Positions 1 through 7,898 are shown, counted from the stretch's first letter. The stretch is DNA of 18,631 nucleotides from Glomus cerebriforme (GCA_003550305.1 QKYT01000507.1:1-18631); one strand, 5' to 3'. Translations and numbers: made by a program. Notes: generated by a model not told the origin, from the sequence alone.

Positions 1-246
1 TAAGAAAAATACAGAGATATTTATATAAAATAAAATATATATAAATTAATAATAAATATAATAAATATAATAAAGATAATAATTATAATAACTATAAATA
101 ATATAATAAATATAATAAAAATAATAAATATAAACTATATAAATCTAATCTACATTATAACNTTTATCAGGTTTATAGCTAAGATNAACTAAATCAACCT
201 ATATGTGTGGCGCAGTAAACTGTGCCGCAGACAAATCACGTGTATC
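1..246. repeat. AT-rich repeat fragment, second copy of the 2598-2835 sequence
   Basis: Positions 1-160 are a near-microsatellite of ATAAT/AATATAAT units. The order of landmarks matches 2598-2835: a GAAAAAT start, an ATATTTATA block, a TAAAATATA block, the AATATAATAAATATAATAAAG run, and then a GTGGC.CAGTA...GTGCCGCAG end that can fold on itself (TGGCGCAGT / ACTGTGCCGCA at about 207-230). It is probably the right half of the same element that is inserted at 2397-2847, cut by the window start. There is no coding potential. Confidence 0.5.
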
Positions 247-252
247 ACCGTA

Positions 253-560
253 TAGTTCCGAAATTAAGCACACTTTTTTTGTTATAGGGATGCTTAATTT
301 CGGTGTATAATTTTTTTAAAAAAATCATATTTATATTAATTTTGTATTTAGGATATATTGTGATCCAGTAATTAGAATTTAATGTAATTTAGCTCATTGG
401 ATTCGTCTCATTGAGAGGGATCCAATGGTAGCTATTTCATATCTCTAGGATAAATATTGGCCGAGATATCATAAATTTATTATCAAAAGAATGCTTATTT
501 TCGGGTTATTTCTTATATGTAGAAATGCTTATTTTCGGGTAATGCTTAATTTCGGAACTA
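253..560. mobile_element. MITE with TA target duplication
   Basis: A 308-bp element bounded by inverted ends TAGTTCCGAAATTAAGCA (253-270) and its reverse complement ending at 560, both flanked by TA (251-252 and 561-562). The motif ATGCTTAWTTTCGG recurs inside, at about 290, 491, 525 and 542. A TA duplication with short terminal inverted repeats is typical of Tc1/mariner/pogo-type non-autonomous elements. It carries no ORF. It sits at the point where the retrotransposon reading frame coming from the right stops. Confidence 0.75.
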
Positions 561-562
561 TA

Positions 563-1082
563 TGGTATTTTCCTATTTATTTCATTTAGTTTTTCTGTTT
601 CTATTCTCTTTTTTTCTTTAAAGGTCTTATATATTTTTTTCACTTTCTTACGAATTTTAATTATCTTTCTTTAATAGGTAGTCCATTCTCTTATTTCTTT
701 GGGTATCATTTTTCTTTTGTTATTTATTATGATCTCTTTTTTAGGTAAATTCTCATCTCTCACTTTTATTAATATATTCTCTATTGTATTTATTAATTCC
801 TCTATATCCAATTCCGCATCATCATATTCTTTCTTTATTTTTTTCATCTCTTCCTTAGTGTACGTTCTGTATTTCTTCCAGTTTTCATCTGTTATATTTT
901 GAGTATCTACTATTGTTTTTTTCTTTGATTTCTCCCATTGTTATTTTCTTTCTTTATTTTTGAATATTTTTATTATCAATATTTTATGATCACTATTTGT
1001 AAATTTTTTACTATCTAAACTCTAATATTTTGTCTTTTAAATTTTGATTTGCCAAAATATAGTCTATTCTAGCTTTACGATT
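563..1082 (-). pseudogene. LINE EEP domain C-terminus and linker toward reverse transcriptase
   Basis: The minus strand from 1082 reads NRKARIDYILAN, the usual end of an EEP endonuclease (R-I-D-Y-I). A frameshift near 1011 leads into TNSDHKILIIKI, which carries the catalytic S-D-H motif. From about 918 a new open stretch of roughly 110 codons begins (TQNITDENWKKYRTYTKEEM) and continues Lys/Glu-rich with a single TAA at about 676 until the MITE at 560. Such charged helical text normally lies between EEP and reverse transcriptase in LINE ORF2. The plus-strand open frame over 699-902 is its shadow. Confidence 0.7.
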
Positions 1083-1091
1083 TCTACTAGT

Positions 1092-1622
1092 AGGATCCTG
1101 AAATATATATGTAAGGGTAGGGTACACTATTGCATCGCTATCATAGAGAAATTTATAAGGGTAGGTTAGGATTTGCGTACAAAATGAGGAATTTTTAATC
1201 AAAGTTAGATTATTAAAATGCGTATTTTTAACAGATTTTCTTTTAAGTAGAAGGGTTAATTTGCATATTTTTAGTATAATTTGCAGTTTATATATATTAT
1301 ATATGTAGTTCCAAATATAAAGATTTTAATAAGTTTTCCATTACTTAGAAATTATATATTTGTTATAAATGATGAAACAATATAATAAAATTACAATAAA
1401 AATTTTTTTATTAATATTTTTTTTAAACAAATATTATTTGTNNNNAAATAAACAATAAGTAAATCATATGATTAAAGGTCAGGAGACCAGTTTGCTTATT
1501 TTTTCCAATTATTCAGTGTAAAGTGTTAATTTTGTGTACTGATCTTATAAAATACCCTTGCGTACAGCTATTAGTAAAATCTTAAAAAGTCACCTTACCC
1601 CTACATATATATTTCGGGGTCT
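1092..1622. mobile_element. 531-bp inverted-repeat element with 9-bp target duplication
   Basis: It is flanked by the exact 9-bp direct repeat TCTACTAGT at 1083-1091 and 1623-1631. The ends are imperfect inverted repeats of about 32 bp, both containing GAAATATATATGTA followed by GGGTA. It interrupts the EEP domain exactly inside the conserved stretch: the minus strand reads EYTWTSR before it and NRKARIDYI after it. A 9-bp duplication fits Mutator-like elements among known superfamilies. An assembly gap (NNNN at 1442-1445) lies inside. There is no ORF of note; the minus-strand frame at 1011-1202 crosses its left end and is partly read-in. Confidence 0.75.
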
Positions 1623-1631
1623 TCTACTAGT

Positions 1632-2301
1632 CCACGTATATTCCAATTCTTCATAGTTTTGAAATATCGCTTCTTGTATATCTATATATCCTTTGCTCTT
1701 TAATTGATCTATTATCATTCGTTAGATTTTTTTTTAGTCACTTTCTTATTCTTCAGTTTATCCAAGTTTTCATTTAAATCACCTATAATTATTATTTTCC
1801 AGTTATCTTTATCTTTTCTATTTGTCCACTTATTAATCATTTTTTTAATTTTGTTTTCACTATTTTAATCGTTATTCAGTATGTATACTTGTATTATAAT
1901 CATGTTTCTATTTTTTTCATTATTGAATATTAATTTGACTTTTATAAGTTAACCTTGAATTTTTTCTATATTTCTAATATTTTTCTTTAACTATTTTCTA
2001 AGAAGTAATGCTACTCCTTCTTTTGTGTTTTCTTCATAACTAGATGTTATTGTAATATATTGATCATTGAGTTCTTTTAATTTGTAACATTCATTTCTAG
2101 TAGTTAGTTTCATTTCTGACAGACCAATAATGTCCCATTTACCCTTTTTTTCTTTAATATATTCTATTATATGATTACTTTTCTTTGGATCATTCATTCT
2201 TTTTACATTATGCATTACTATTATTAATGTGTCGTTACTATAGTCTGTTATCTTAATTCTTTTTAATTTGTTGGTCATTATTTCTAAATCATTCTTTTCT
2301 T
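1632..2301 (-). pseudogene. LINE EEP endonuclease domain, N-terminal part
   Basis: An open stretch from about 2300 to 1991 contains TLIIVMHNVKRMN and then WDIIGLSEMKLT, where the Glu of SEMKLT corresponds to the catalytic Glu of EEP nucleases. After stops and frame changes near 1985-1865, the strand continues with NWKIIIIGDLNENLDKL (G-D-x-N motif, about 1800-1750). A further stretch then reads GYIDIQEAIFQNYEELEYTW up to the 9-bp duplication at 1631. EEP enzymes nick target DNA for target-primed reverse transcription. The copy is inactive, with at least two premature stops and two frameshifts. The start is not a true start, because the frame continues across the 2310-3776 insert into the upstream linker. 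Confidence 0.7.
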
Positions 2302-2396
2302 CTTTAAGTTATTGGTGCCATCAGAATTATTTTTACAGTTACGGCATGTGCCGTAATACCGTAATAAAATGCCATAAATCGTAAATGCCATAATGC

Positions 2397-2847
2397 TGTT
2401 GTTACGTCTAATCGTTCTCTTGATTCCTTTATCTTAACTTTTCTTCTTTAGGTTCGAAAATGAAAAATTAATTAAGTTTATAATGTTAGAGGTAACAATA
2501 TTTTATGTTTATTGAGTACAGTTCGCTCTTTTAATTGGTAAACAGTATAGTATTTTGGAGGTAAAAGATATTTTATTATTCAATTGAAGTTACAAGAACT
2601 TAGAAAAATTCTCAGAATATTTATACAAAAATAAAATATAATAAAAAGATATTAACTATCATAAATATAACTAATATAATAAATATAATAAAGAAAATAA
2701 ATATATTAAATATCTTAACTATCCTAACTATCTTAAATATCACTAAGATCACTATTATCATTAAGATCACCATAATCATAAAAATCATAATCATAGAGTG
2801 GCATAGTACAGCACAGTAAATCGGCACAGTAATGTTTCATATTAACA
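2397..2847. mobile_element. 451-bp insertion inside the left arm of the fold-back
   Basis: It is flanked by the exact 9-bp direct repeat CCATAATGC (2388-2396 and 2848-2856). The right arm of the fold-back has no counterpart to this stretch, so the left arm was interrupted secondarily. The ends are only weakly inverted (TGTTGTTA and TGTTAATA). Its right half (2598-2835) resembles positions 1-235 of the window. It encodes nothing; the open minus frame at 2621-2827 is low-complexity ATC/ATT read as Ile/Met/Val. Confidence 0.6.
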
Positions 2848-2959
2848 CCATAATGCCGTAATTTAATTTGACGCCGTAATGCTATAAATCTATATACCGT
2901 AAATAGGTGACTTTTTTTTTAAAACTAATATTAATTCTTTTTTTTTCATTTTTTTTTAG

Positions 2960-3567
2960 GAATGTACGAATGGTTCCGGCAGGCTCTACCATTCTGGTAA
3001 GTAGGGAAAGGTTTTTTTTTGACATTTATGTTCAAGAAATGACATTAATTTCATTTCTATTTTTCTTTTTCTTTTTAGAAATGGTTCAGGAAGTCCAGAA
3101 AGTCCAGAAAGCCCACAAGAACTATTNCTAAAAAAANAAAAAAAAATGAAGTTAGTATCATTTCTTAAAAGTAAATGTCAAAGAAAACTCTCCTCTACTT
3201 ACCAGAAAGTCCAGAAAGTCTGCAAGAACTGTTCCTAAAAAATAAGAAAAAAAGAAATGAAGTTAGTGTCATTTCTTAAAAGTAAATGTCAAAGAAAACC
3301 CTCTCTACTTACCAGAAAAGTCCAAAAACTAAGTCCACAAGAACCATTCCTAAAAAAAAAAGAAAAATAGAAATGAAATTAATGCCGTTTCTTAAAATAA
3401 ATGTCAAAGAAATCCCTCTTTTACTTACCAAGAATTCGCAAGAACTGTTCCTAAAAAAAAAAGAAAATAAAAATGAAGTTAATTCGTTTCTTGAACATAA
3501 ATGTCAAAAAAAAATCCTTCCCCTACTTACCAGAATGGTAGAGCCTGTCAGAACCATTCATCTATTC
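2960..3567. repeat. tandem array of exon-like segments with splice signals
   Basis: On the minus strand the units are 3531-3567 (37 nt), 3429-3450 (22 nt), 3313-3349 (37 nt), 3203-3234 (32 nt) and a last one about 3087-3127. The first four are preceded by a pyrimidine run ending in TTAG and followed by GTAAGTA; spacers are 78-81 nt. The last unit has the acceptor side but no donor, and an N lies at its first base. Each begins GAAYRGTTCT or close to it, and the four full units end TTCTG or TTCTTG. On the plus strand 2960-2996 is a 37-nt near-copy of 3531-3567 with its own TTTTTTTTTAG and GTAAGTAGGG. Thus the two arms carry the same mini-exon and the loop carries diverged copies in tandem. Whether any is spliced is unknown. 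Confidence 0.7.
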
Positions 3568-3784
3568 CTAAAAAAGAATCAAACGTTAGTTTTTAAAAAA
3601 AAAAGTCACCTATTTATAGCATATAGATTTGTGGCATTACAGCGTTAAATTAAATTATAGCATTACAGCGTTACAGCATTTATGATTTACGGCATTTTAT
3701 TACAGTTACGAAATTAATTACGACATATGTCAAAATGCCGAAATGGTGTAATTATGGAATTTTGTCAGCACCTATACTTTAAGT

Positions 3785-4968
3785 AATTAGTCTTTATTGT
3801 CTTTTTCTATATCTTCTATTGTTGTGATTTTATTTCTATATGTCTTTTATTTATTATTATTATTCTTCTTTTTATTATCAGTTTTTCTCTTTTTTAATAT
3901 TTTTTTTATGTTTTTCTTAATTTTAATGTTATTTGAAATGTCTCTATTTTCTTGACTATTATATAATTTATATTGTTTATCAGTATTCATTTCTCTAATC
4001 TCCTTCCAAGTCTCCTTTTCCTTTCACTTCTCCATTTCCTTATTATTTTTTGTAATATTATTTTTAATGGTGGAACCTTCCACCATCCATTCTACTTCTC
4101 CTTCTATTGATGGAATTAAAATCTTGACTTCTTTCCTGGTTTCTTAAATCTCTCTCTTGTTTGTCATGATTGTTATTTGAATATCTAACTCTTGTTCCAT
4201 TGTTGATTTTACTCTATTAATTGGTACTTCTATTTGCTCCAGTCTGAAAAAACTGTTGTCTATTATTATATTGGTATGCTTGTCATTCATAGTCATTGTT
4301 ATATTATCTTGATGTTCCTTCTTGATATCTTGTTCTTCCATTAGTATACTCCGTTCTTTTATCTGTTCCCAATTTAAAATAGCATTCTCTGTTGAAATGT
4401 CCATATTTCTTACATATAGTGCAAAATATCTCTCTCCTTCTTTGATTAAATTGACATTCTTGTGTCATGTGATTATTATGTCCACAAATCCCACAGTTAT
4501 AACCAAATCTTCTTGTACTTCTTTGACTTGTATTTGGTCATTCATATTGACTTCTATATTTATCTTCTGAGCACCACCAGTTGCATTCATTGTTTTTCAC
4601 TTTAATATTCTATTTTATGGCTAAATTTCTGTCTTTTCATAATGCAAATAACACCACTGCTTCCATTTTTGTATCATCTACATTGTATATTTTCTAGTGT
4701 TTTGCATGTCTCATTAATAAATCTCCTTCAAGCTGTTATTCCGTAGTGTTAGGTGGTATATTACGTAATTTTGCTGTAAATTGTCTTCTCTTTTTTAACT
4801 CATGTTCTGAATTCATTTTCATCTGTTGTACTTCAATTCTGTAACCGTTGTATGATATCAACATGTATCTTTGAATTTATTGTCTGGTATCTAAACTTCT
4901 GCTTCTATTTTCACATCAATCAAGTCTTCCTTAATCTTGTAATTTAGTTCACCTGGATTACCTATAGT
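3785..4968 (-). pseudogene. LINE ORF1-like region: RRM-like segment, two CCHC knuckles, basic linker
   Basis: The minus strand shows KKRRQFTAKLRNIPPNTT, similar to the first strand (RNP2) of an RNA-recognition motif, then KMEAVVLFAL near the expected RNP1 position. Next are two perfect C-x2-C-x4-H-x4-C knuckles: CGICGHNNHMTQEC (about 4497-4456) and CTICKKYGHFNREC (about 4419-4378). An Asn/Gln-rich tail follows (YQYNNRQQFFQTG), ending about 4075, and then a Lys/Asn-rich stretch to 3785. RRM plus CCHC proteins bind the element RNA. Stops interrupt it repeatedly, mostly TAA or TAG where Gln would fit, plus frame changes. Open frames at 4144-4404 (minus) and 4322-4570 (plus) are shadows. Confidence 0.7.
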
Positions 4969-4976
4969 ATCTCTTA

Positions 4977-5291
4977 CTAGTGTTCCACATGAATCGAATC
5001 GAATTGAATTGAATCAGATTCAAATTCGATTCGATTGAATCACGAATCGTTCAAATTCAATTCGATATTTGAACGAATCAAATTAAATCAATTTAGATTC
5101 GATTCGAATTCAGTTCGAATTCGATGCCGATGTCACATAATTCATAATTCCAGCTAGAATTAAATGATTTGCATGAAAATTGCCTTTTTGGGAATCTTGT
5201 GTAACCCAAAATTCCAATTTTCGAGATGTCAAATCGAATCTGAATCGAATCTGAATTAAATTCAATTCGGCCGAATCGTCTGCAGAACACT
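4977..5291. mobile_element. hAT-like MITE rich in GAATCGAAT repeats
   Basis: It is bounded by the 8-bp direct repeat ATCTCTTA (4969-4976 and 5292-5299), with inverted ends AGTGTTCC (4979-4986) and AGAACACT (5284-5291). The interior is built from overlapping GAATCGAATTGAAT motifs in both orientations at the two ends (about 4991-5130 and 5224-5280) around a non-repetitive core. The core contains AATTCCAGCTAGAATT and CTTTTTGGGAATCTTGTGTAA. It splits the retrotransposon frame between KKAIRD and TIGNPGELNYK, which rejoin when it is removed. The open minus frame at 5093-5290 is a by-product of the repeat. Confidence 0.75.
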
Positions 5292-5355
5292 ATCTCTTAT
5301 TGCCTTCTTCAGCATCTTTTTTGTCACGTGTTTTGGTACATTTTTTAATAATACT

Positions 5356-5535
5356 AGGAAATGGAAACCATTTTAAGTCCAGAGCGCATATTTTTATTTT
5401 TTAGTAATCAATATTTATTTATTATCAATCAATCAAATTTAAGGCACGTGACTGGATAAACAGAAATCGCCATGTGATCATAATAGTTATCATCTCGCAT
5501 AAAAATATATAGTCCTTCGCTTCACTTCAGACAAT
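5356..5535. mobile_element. palindromic-end MITE, decayed copy A
   Basis: It is nearly identical to 7933-8128 over about 187 bp. Near-terminal inverted repeats are GTCCAGAGCG (about 5378) and CGCTTCACTTCAGAC (about 5518), the mutated versions of GTCCGGAGCG and CGCTCCGGAC in copy B. The direct repeat TACT flanks it (5352-5355 and 5536-5539). Removing it joins the LINE frame (HTV to LLKNVPKHVTKK). It keeps one CACGTG hexamer (5445-5450) of the two in copy B. Confidence 0.65.
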
Positions 5536-5539
5536 TACT

Positions 5540-6498
5540 GTGTGATCTATTATCTGATTTAATTTATACAACTTTACATATTTGTACTCCCTTCCATGGT
5601 CTGATATCATTATTTTATTTGCGTCTTGCATAACTATCATGTGATTATTATGATTGGCAAATATTTCCTTAATTTATTCAAAGTTCACATCGATTCTGAT
5701 CATATCTTCTTTAATCATTTGTGTCAACTTCTCTTTGTTTGCTCTGCATGATGCACAATTTACCCCTAAAACGTGTTTGTGAAACTTTGTTTTTCCTCAT
5801 GTTTGTCTATTTCTTTGTTGCATGCATTGAGTTCTTTAAAGAACTTCCTGTTTTGTATAAACCTTTTTTTCTATTAGTTCCTTTCTTTCAGGTCTCTTTC
5901 CTATTGCTTTCATACTTGGTAGTATCGCTAAATTCCTAAACCTATCATTTAACGAATTGGCCATACTTTCATCATTGCTATGCTCATTCTTTGTTATTGA
6001 GGCACAGTCACTCTCATCCATCTCTTCGTAATATTCTTTCAATTCATAGTATCCTGTTTCTTTTAATAATATTTCCACTTTTTCCACTCCTATTGCATTT
6101 TTGAGTGTGTTCTTTTTTGTTATTGTTAGTTGCAATTTTTTATTTATATGCGTTATTTGTCCATACAATGTTAAAATTTTGCTCCTATACTGTTGTATTA
6201 TTGTCTCTACCTGTACCTGAAGTTGCTTAATTTCATTTTTATCTTTGATCATATTTGACATATATTGCGCTTTGCACAGTTCATTTATTTGTTCTTTTGT
6301 TTTTTCATGTATTAATGTTGCTATCGTTCTTAATAGCGCTGCTGTTGCTCCATTAATATCTAAAAATTTTCTAATCTTTACATCTTGTTCTTCTGGCATT
6401 ATTTCTGCTTGTAATAACGTTGCATCTTATTCTGATACTTGTTTTGCTCTGAAGCCTTTAAATATTGCTACTTCTTTGACCAAGGTATTTATTCCCAT
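5540..6498 (-). pseudogene. LINE N-terminal ORF, copy 1 (coiled coil and CxxC segment)
   Basis: The ATG at 6498 gives MGINTLVKEVAIFKGF..., then a TAA at 6427-6429 where copy 2 has Gln, then a 187-codon open stretch (6399-5836). That stretch starts MPEEQDVKIRKFLDINGATA and runs through a long heptad-like helix (KNEIKQLQVQVETIIQQYRS and on). After the stop at 5836 and a frame change, VNCASCRANKEKLTQMIKED begins a further 78 codons with one TAA, up to the MITE at 5535. The coiled coil suggests a self-associating ORF1 protein; the function is inferred only from position ahead of the RRM and knuckles. Plus-strand frames at 5721-5939, 6245-6571 and 6439-6648 are shadows. Confidence 0.65.
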
Positions 6499-6557
6499 CT
6501 TTCCTCTAATATTTCTATATTTTATTTTGTTTTATTTTATTTTTTATTTTTGTTTTA

Positions 6558-6877
6558 CTGCAGATTTCTAATAATTTTTACAGTTTCAGGAGAGAGTTTT
6601 TTTTGCATTCTACTAGTTTGCTACCCGTTGCAAAGCAACGGGTTTTAGTAATATTTTAATTTATTTATAATTTTAATTCCAGCCGGAATTATGTGTATGC
6701 ACATCAATTTCCTTTTTTGGGTAGAAAATAAAATTGCTTTTTGGATTTGTGTAATATAACGTAATTAAGTTACACAACTTTAAAGCATTTATTTATACAG
6801 TTACTCTAAACATTAGAATATGAGAAATAAAAAAAAAACTCTCTCCTAAATGTCTCCAAAACATTTGAAAACTGCAG
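6558..6877. mobile_element. 320-bp MITE with CTGCAG ends and TA duplication
   Basis: Inverted arms of about 47 bp at 6558-6604 and 6831-6877 share CTGCAG at the outer edge and GGAGAGAGTTTTTTTT / AAAAAAAACTCTCTCC at the inner edge, with TA on both outer sides. Inside is a perfect 9-bp hairpin, ACCCGTTGC-AAA-GCAACGGGT (6623-6643). There is also a core (AATTCCAGCCGGAATT, CCTTTTTTGGG, TTTGTGTAAT) resembling the core of the 4977-5291 element. It lies just upstream of the copy 1 retrotransposon start. Confidence 0.55.
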
Positions 6878-7457
6878 TAACGTAAACCAAATTTTATGAA
6901 CTCATAGAATCTGGCTTTATTTAAGCTATCATAACATCACAGTTCATATATAAAATAAGACCCCCACTGCACTACTGGCTCCATAGAGAGTTAAAAACAC
7001 CCAAACAATTTTATCATAGCTCCTTCACAAAATAATTATTTTTCTCCCACCCCACCAAAAATTCCTTTCAAAATTTCTACCCAATATTTTCACATGACTA
7101 ATTGTAATCTACGTGATTACAATAAACTGTATGAATCGCATCGTAGTAAAACCTTCCTATTTGAGCTTAATTGCTCCTTATCAAATACTAATCAATTTCA
7201 TTTATTGATACACACAAATGATAGAGATGTGTCTACTTCTTCTAAAGAATATTTTTTTAATTTTCATTCAATGAATAATAAATTCCAAATTAGTAAATCA
7301 CTCATACATTTTTTTGCCATACAAAAAGTCATTCCCAAATGCATTCAATATAAGTACTTCAACCAAATTAGAAATTTTCTCATTTCACGAATTTCCTTTA
7401 TTGATAAATGCATTTCCTTGTCACAAAGAAATTGTACCATGAAAACCTTTTTTAATT
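6878..7457. other. unassigned segment between two retrotransposon copies
   Basis: This stretch separates the two copies of the LINE N-terminus and interrupts copy 2 at about 7500. The plus strand holds one open frame (next entry). The minus strand is also partly open (IWLKYLYWMHLGMTFCMAKK at about 7360-7300, with stops). It may be a decayed minus-strand coding segment of a further mobile element that I cannot identify. A TATAAAATAAGA box lies at 6950-6961 on the plus strand. Confidence 0.35.
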
Positions 7458-7528
7458 TCACGTACAAAAAATACCGATTTCACTTAGACATTTATATTTT
7501 ATTAATGTGTTTCTTTTCATACTTATAG
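7094..7528 (+). CDS. unrecognised 144-codon open frame, doubtful gene
   Basis: The open frame starts ATGACTAATTGTAATC and encodes an Asn/Phe/Ser/Lys-rich sequence (MTNCNLRDYNKLYESHRSK...) with no domain, signal peptide or repeat that I recognise. In favour are its length in AT-rich DNA, a TATA-like box about 140 bp upstream and a pyrimidine-rich leader (7040-7090). Against it, its last 70 bases overlap the minus-strand LINE copy 2 text, the opposite strand is also partly open, and composition is close to random AT-rich translation. Most likely it is a shadow of decayed mobile-element sequence. Confidence 0.2.
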   Translation: MTNCNLRDYNKLYESHRSKTFLFELNCSLSNTNQFHLLIHTNDRDVSTSSKEYFFNFHSMNNKFQISKSLIHFFAIQKVIPKCIQYKYFNQIRNFLISRISFIDKCISLSQRNCTMKTFFNFTYKKYRFHLDIYILLMCFFSYL

Positions 7529-7898
7529 ATAGGCATTTCTCTTTTAACTGTTTTATAGTTGTTTCTTTGGTATCTATTTCTTTCTTGTGCTCTGCTAATA
7601 AACCATTGAACTCTCTTCTTAAGTTGAATAAATCATTTTGAGCTTCTAATAACTTTACCACTTTTTCCATATTAAGTTGCTCTGTTGTTATGGCCTTTAT
7701 TTTGTTGTGTACTAAATTTGCTATTAACCTTATTAACGCTGCTGTTGCTCCATTTATATCTAAGAACTCTCTTATTTTCCTGTCTTATTCTTCAGGCTGT
7801 ATCCCTGCTTGTATTAGCGTCGCGTCCTGTTCACTAACTTCTTTTGCTCCAAAACCTTCAAATATCACTACTTCTTTCACCGATATCATGATACTCAT
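7458..7898 (-). pseudogene. LINE N-terminal ORF, copy 2 (truncated)
   Basis: The ATG at 7898 gives MSIMISVKEVVIFEGF, followed by SEQDATLIQAGIQPEE, TAA and DRKIREFLDINGATAALIR. This is clearly paralogous to copy 1 (KEVAIFKGF..., SE-stop-DATLLQAEIMPEEQD, KIRKFLDINGATAALLR). The second part, 7670-7500, is a heptad-like helix (KVVKLLEAQNDLFNLRREFN). Copy 2 has Gln where copy 1 has its stop and a stop where copy 1 has Gln, so the two decayed independently. Similarity ends near 7500, where unrelated sequence begins. Copy B of the palindromic-end repeat sits 35 bp upstream of its ATG. The plus-strand frame at 7690-7911 is its shadow. Confidence 0.65.

Larger units (their letters stand above)
2310..3776. 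mobile_element. fold-back element with 8-bp target duplication
   Basis: A 1467-bp element bounded by CTTTAAGT at 2302-2309 and 3777-3784. The ends read TATTGGTGCCATCAGAATT and, reverse-complemented from the right, TATAGGTGCTGACAAAATT (14 of 19 match). Subterminal regions are rich in GCCGTAAT-like repeats. Long inverted arms follow: 2356-2396 plus 2848-2925 on the left pair with about 3580-3715 on the right. The 8-bp duplication fits hAT or KDZ/Zisupton-like DNA transposons. No transposase is visible, so it is non-autonomous. Removing it and one duplication joins the LINE frame (...NKD, stop, LLKEEKNDLEIM). Confidence 0.8.
563..6557 (-). mobile_element. degenerate non-LTR retrotransposon hosting nested insertions
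   Basis: This composite locus reads right to left. Recognisable blocks, in order, are coiled coil (6498-5836), a CASC motif segment (about 5775-5540), an RRM-like and double CCHC region (4968-4380), a Lys/Asn-rich linker (about 4080-3785), an EEP endonuclease domain (2278-1632 and 1082-985) and the start of the linker before the reverse transcriptase (about 960-570). Reverse transcriptase is not present; it may lie left of the window or be lost. Four inserts split the coding part, and in each case the flanking frame rejoins when the insert and one flanking duplication are ignored. Many in-frame stops and a few frameshifts show that it is dead. ORF1 with RRM plus CCHC and ORF2 starting with EEP is a known LINE layout; assignment to a clade is not possible without the RT. 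Confidence 0.75.

Noticed and set aside
1..160. Origin of replication or centromere-like AT repeat
   Set aside because: The stretch is simple ATAAT low complexity shared with a mobile insert at 2598; nothing else supports such a role.
3286..3648. 120-codon plus-strand Lys-rich frame as a gene
   Set aside because: It runs across the tandem exon-like units and A-rich spacers; its Lys content comes from the poly-A runs.
4144..4404. 86-codon minus-strand frame MDISTENAILNWEQIK... as a gene
   Set aside because: It overlaps the second zinc knuckle and the Asn/Gln-rich tail in another frame; the knuckle frame carries the conserved spacing.
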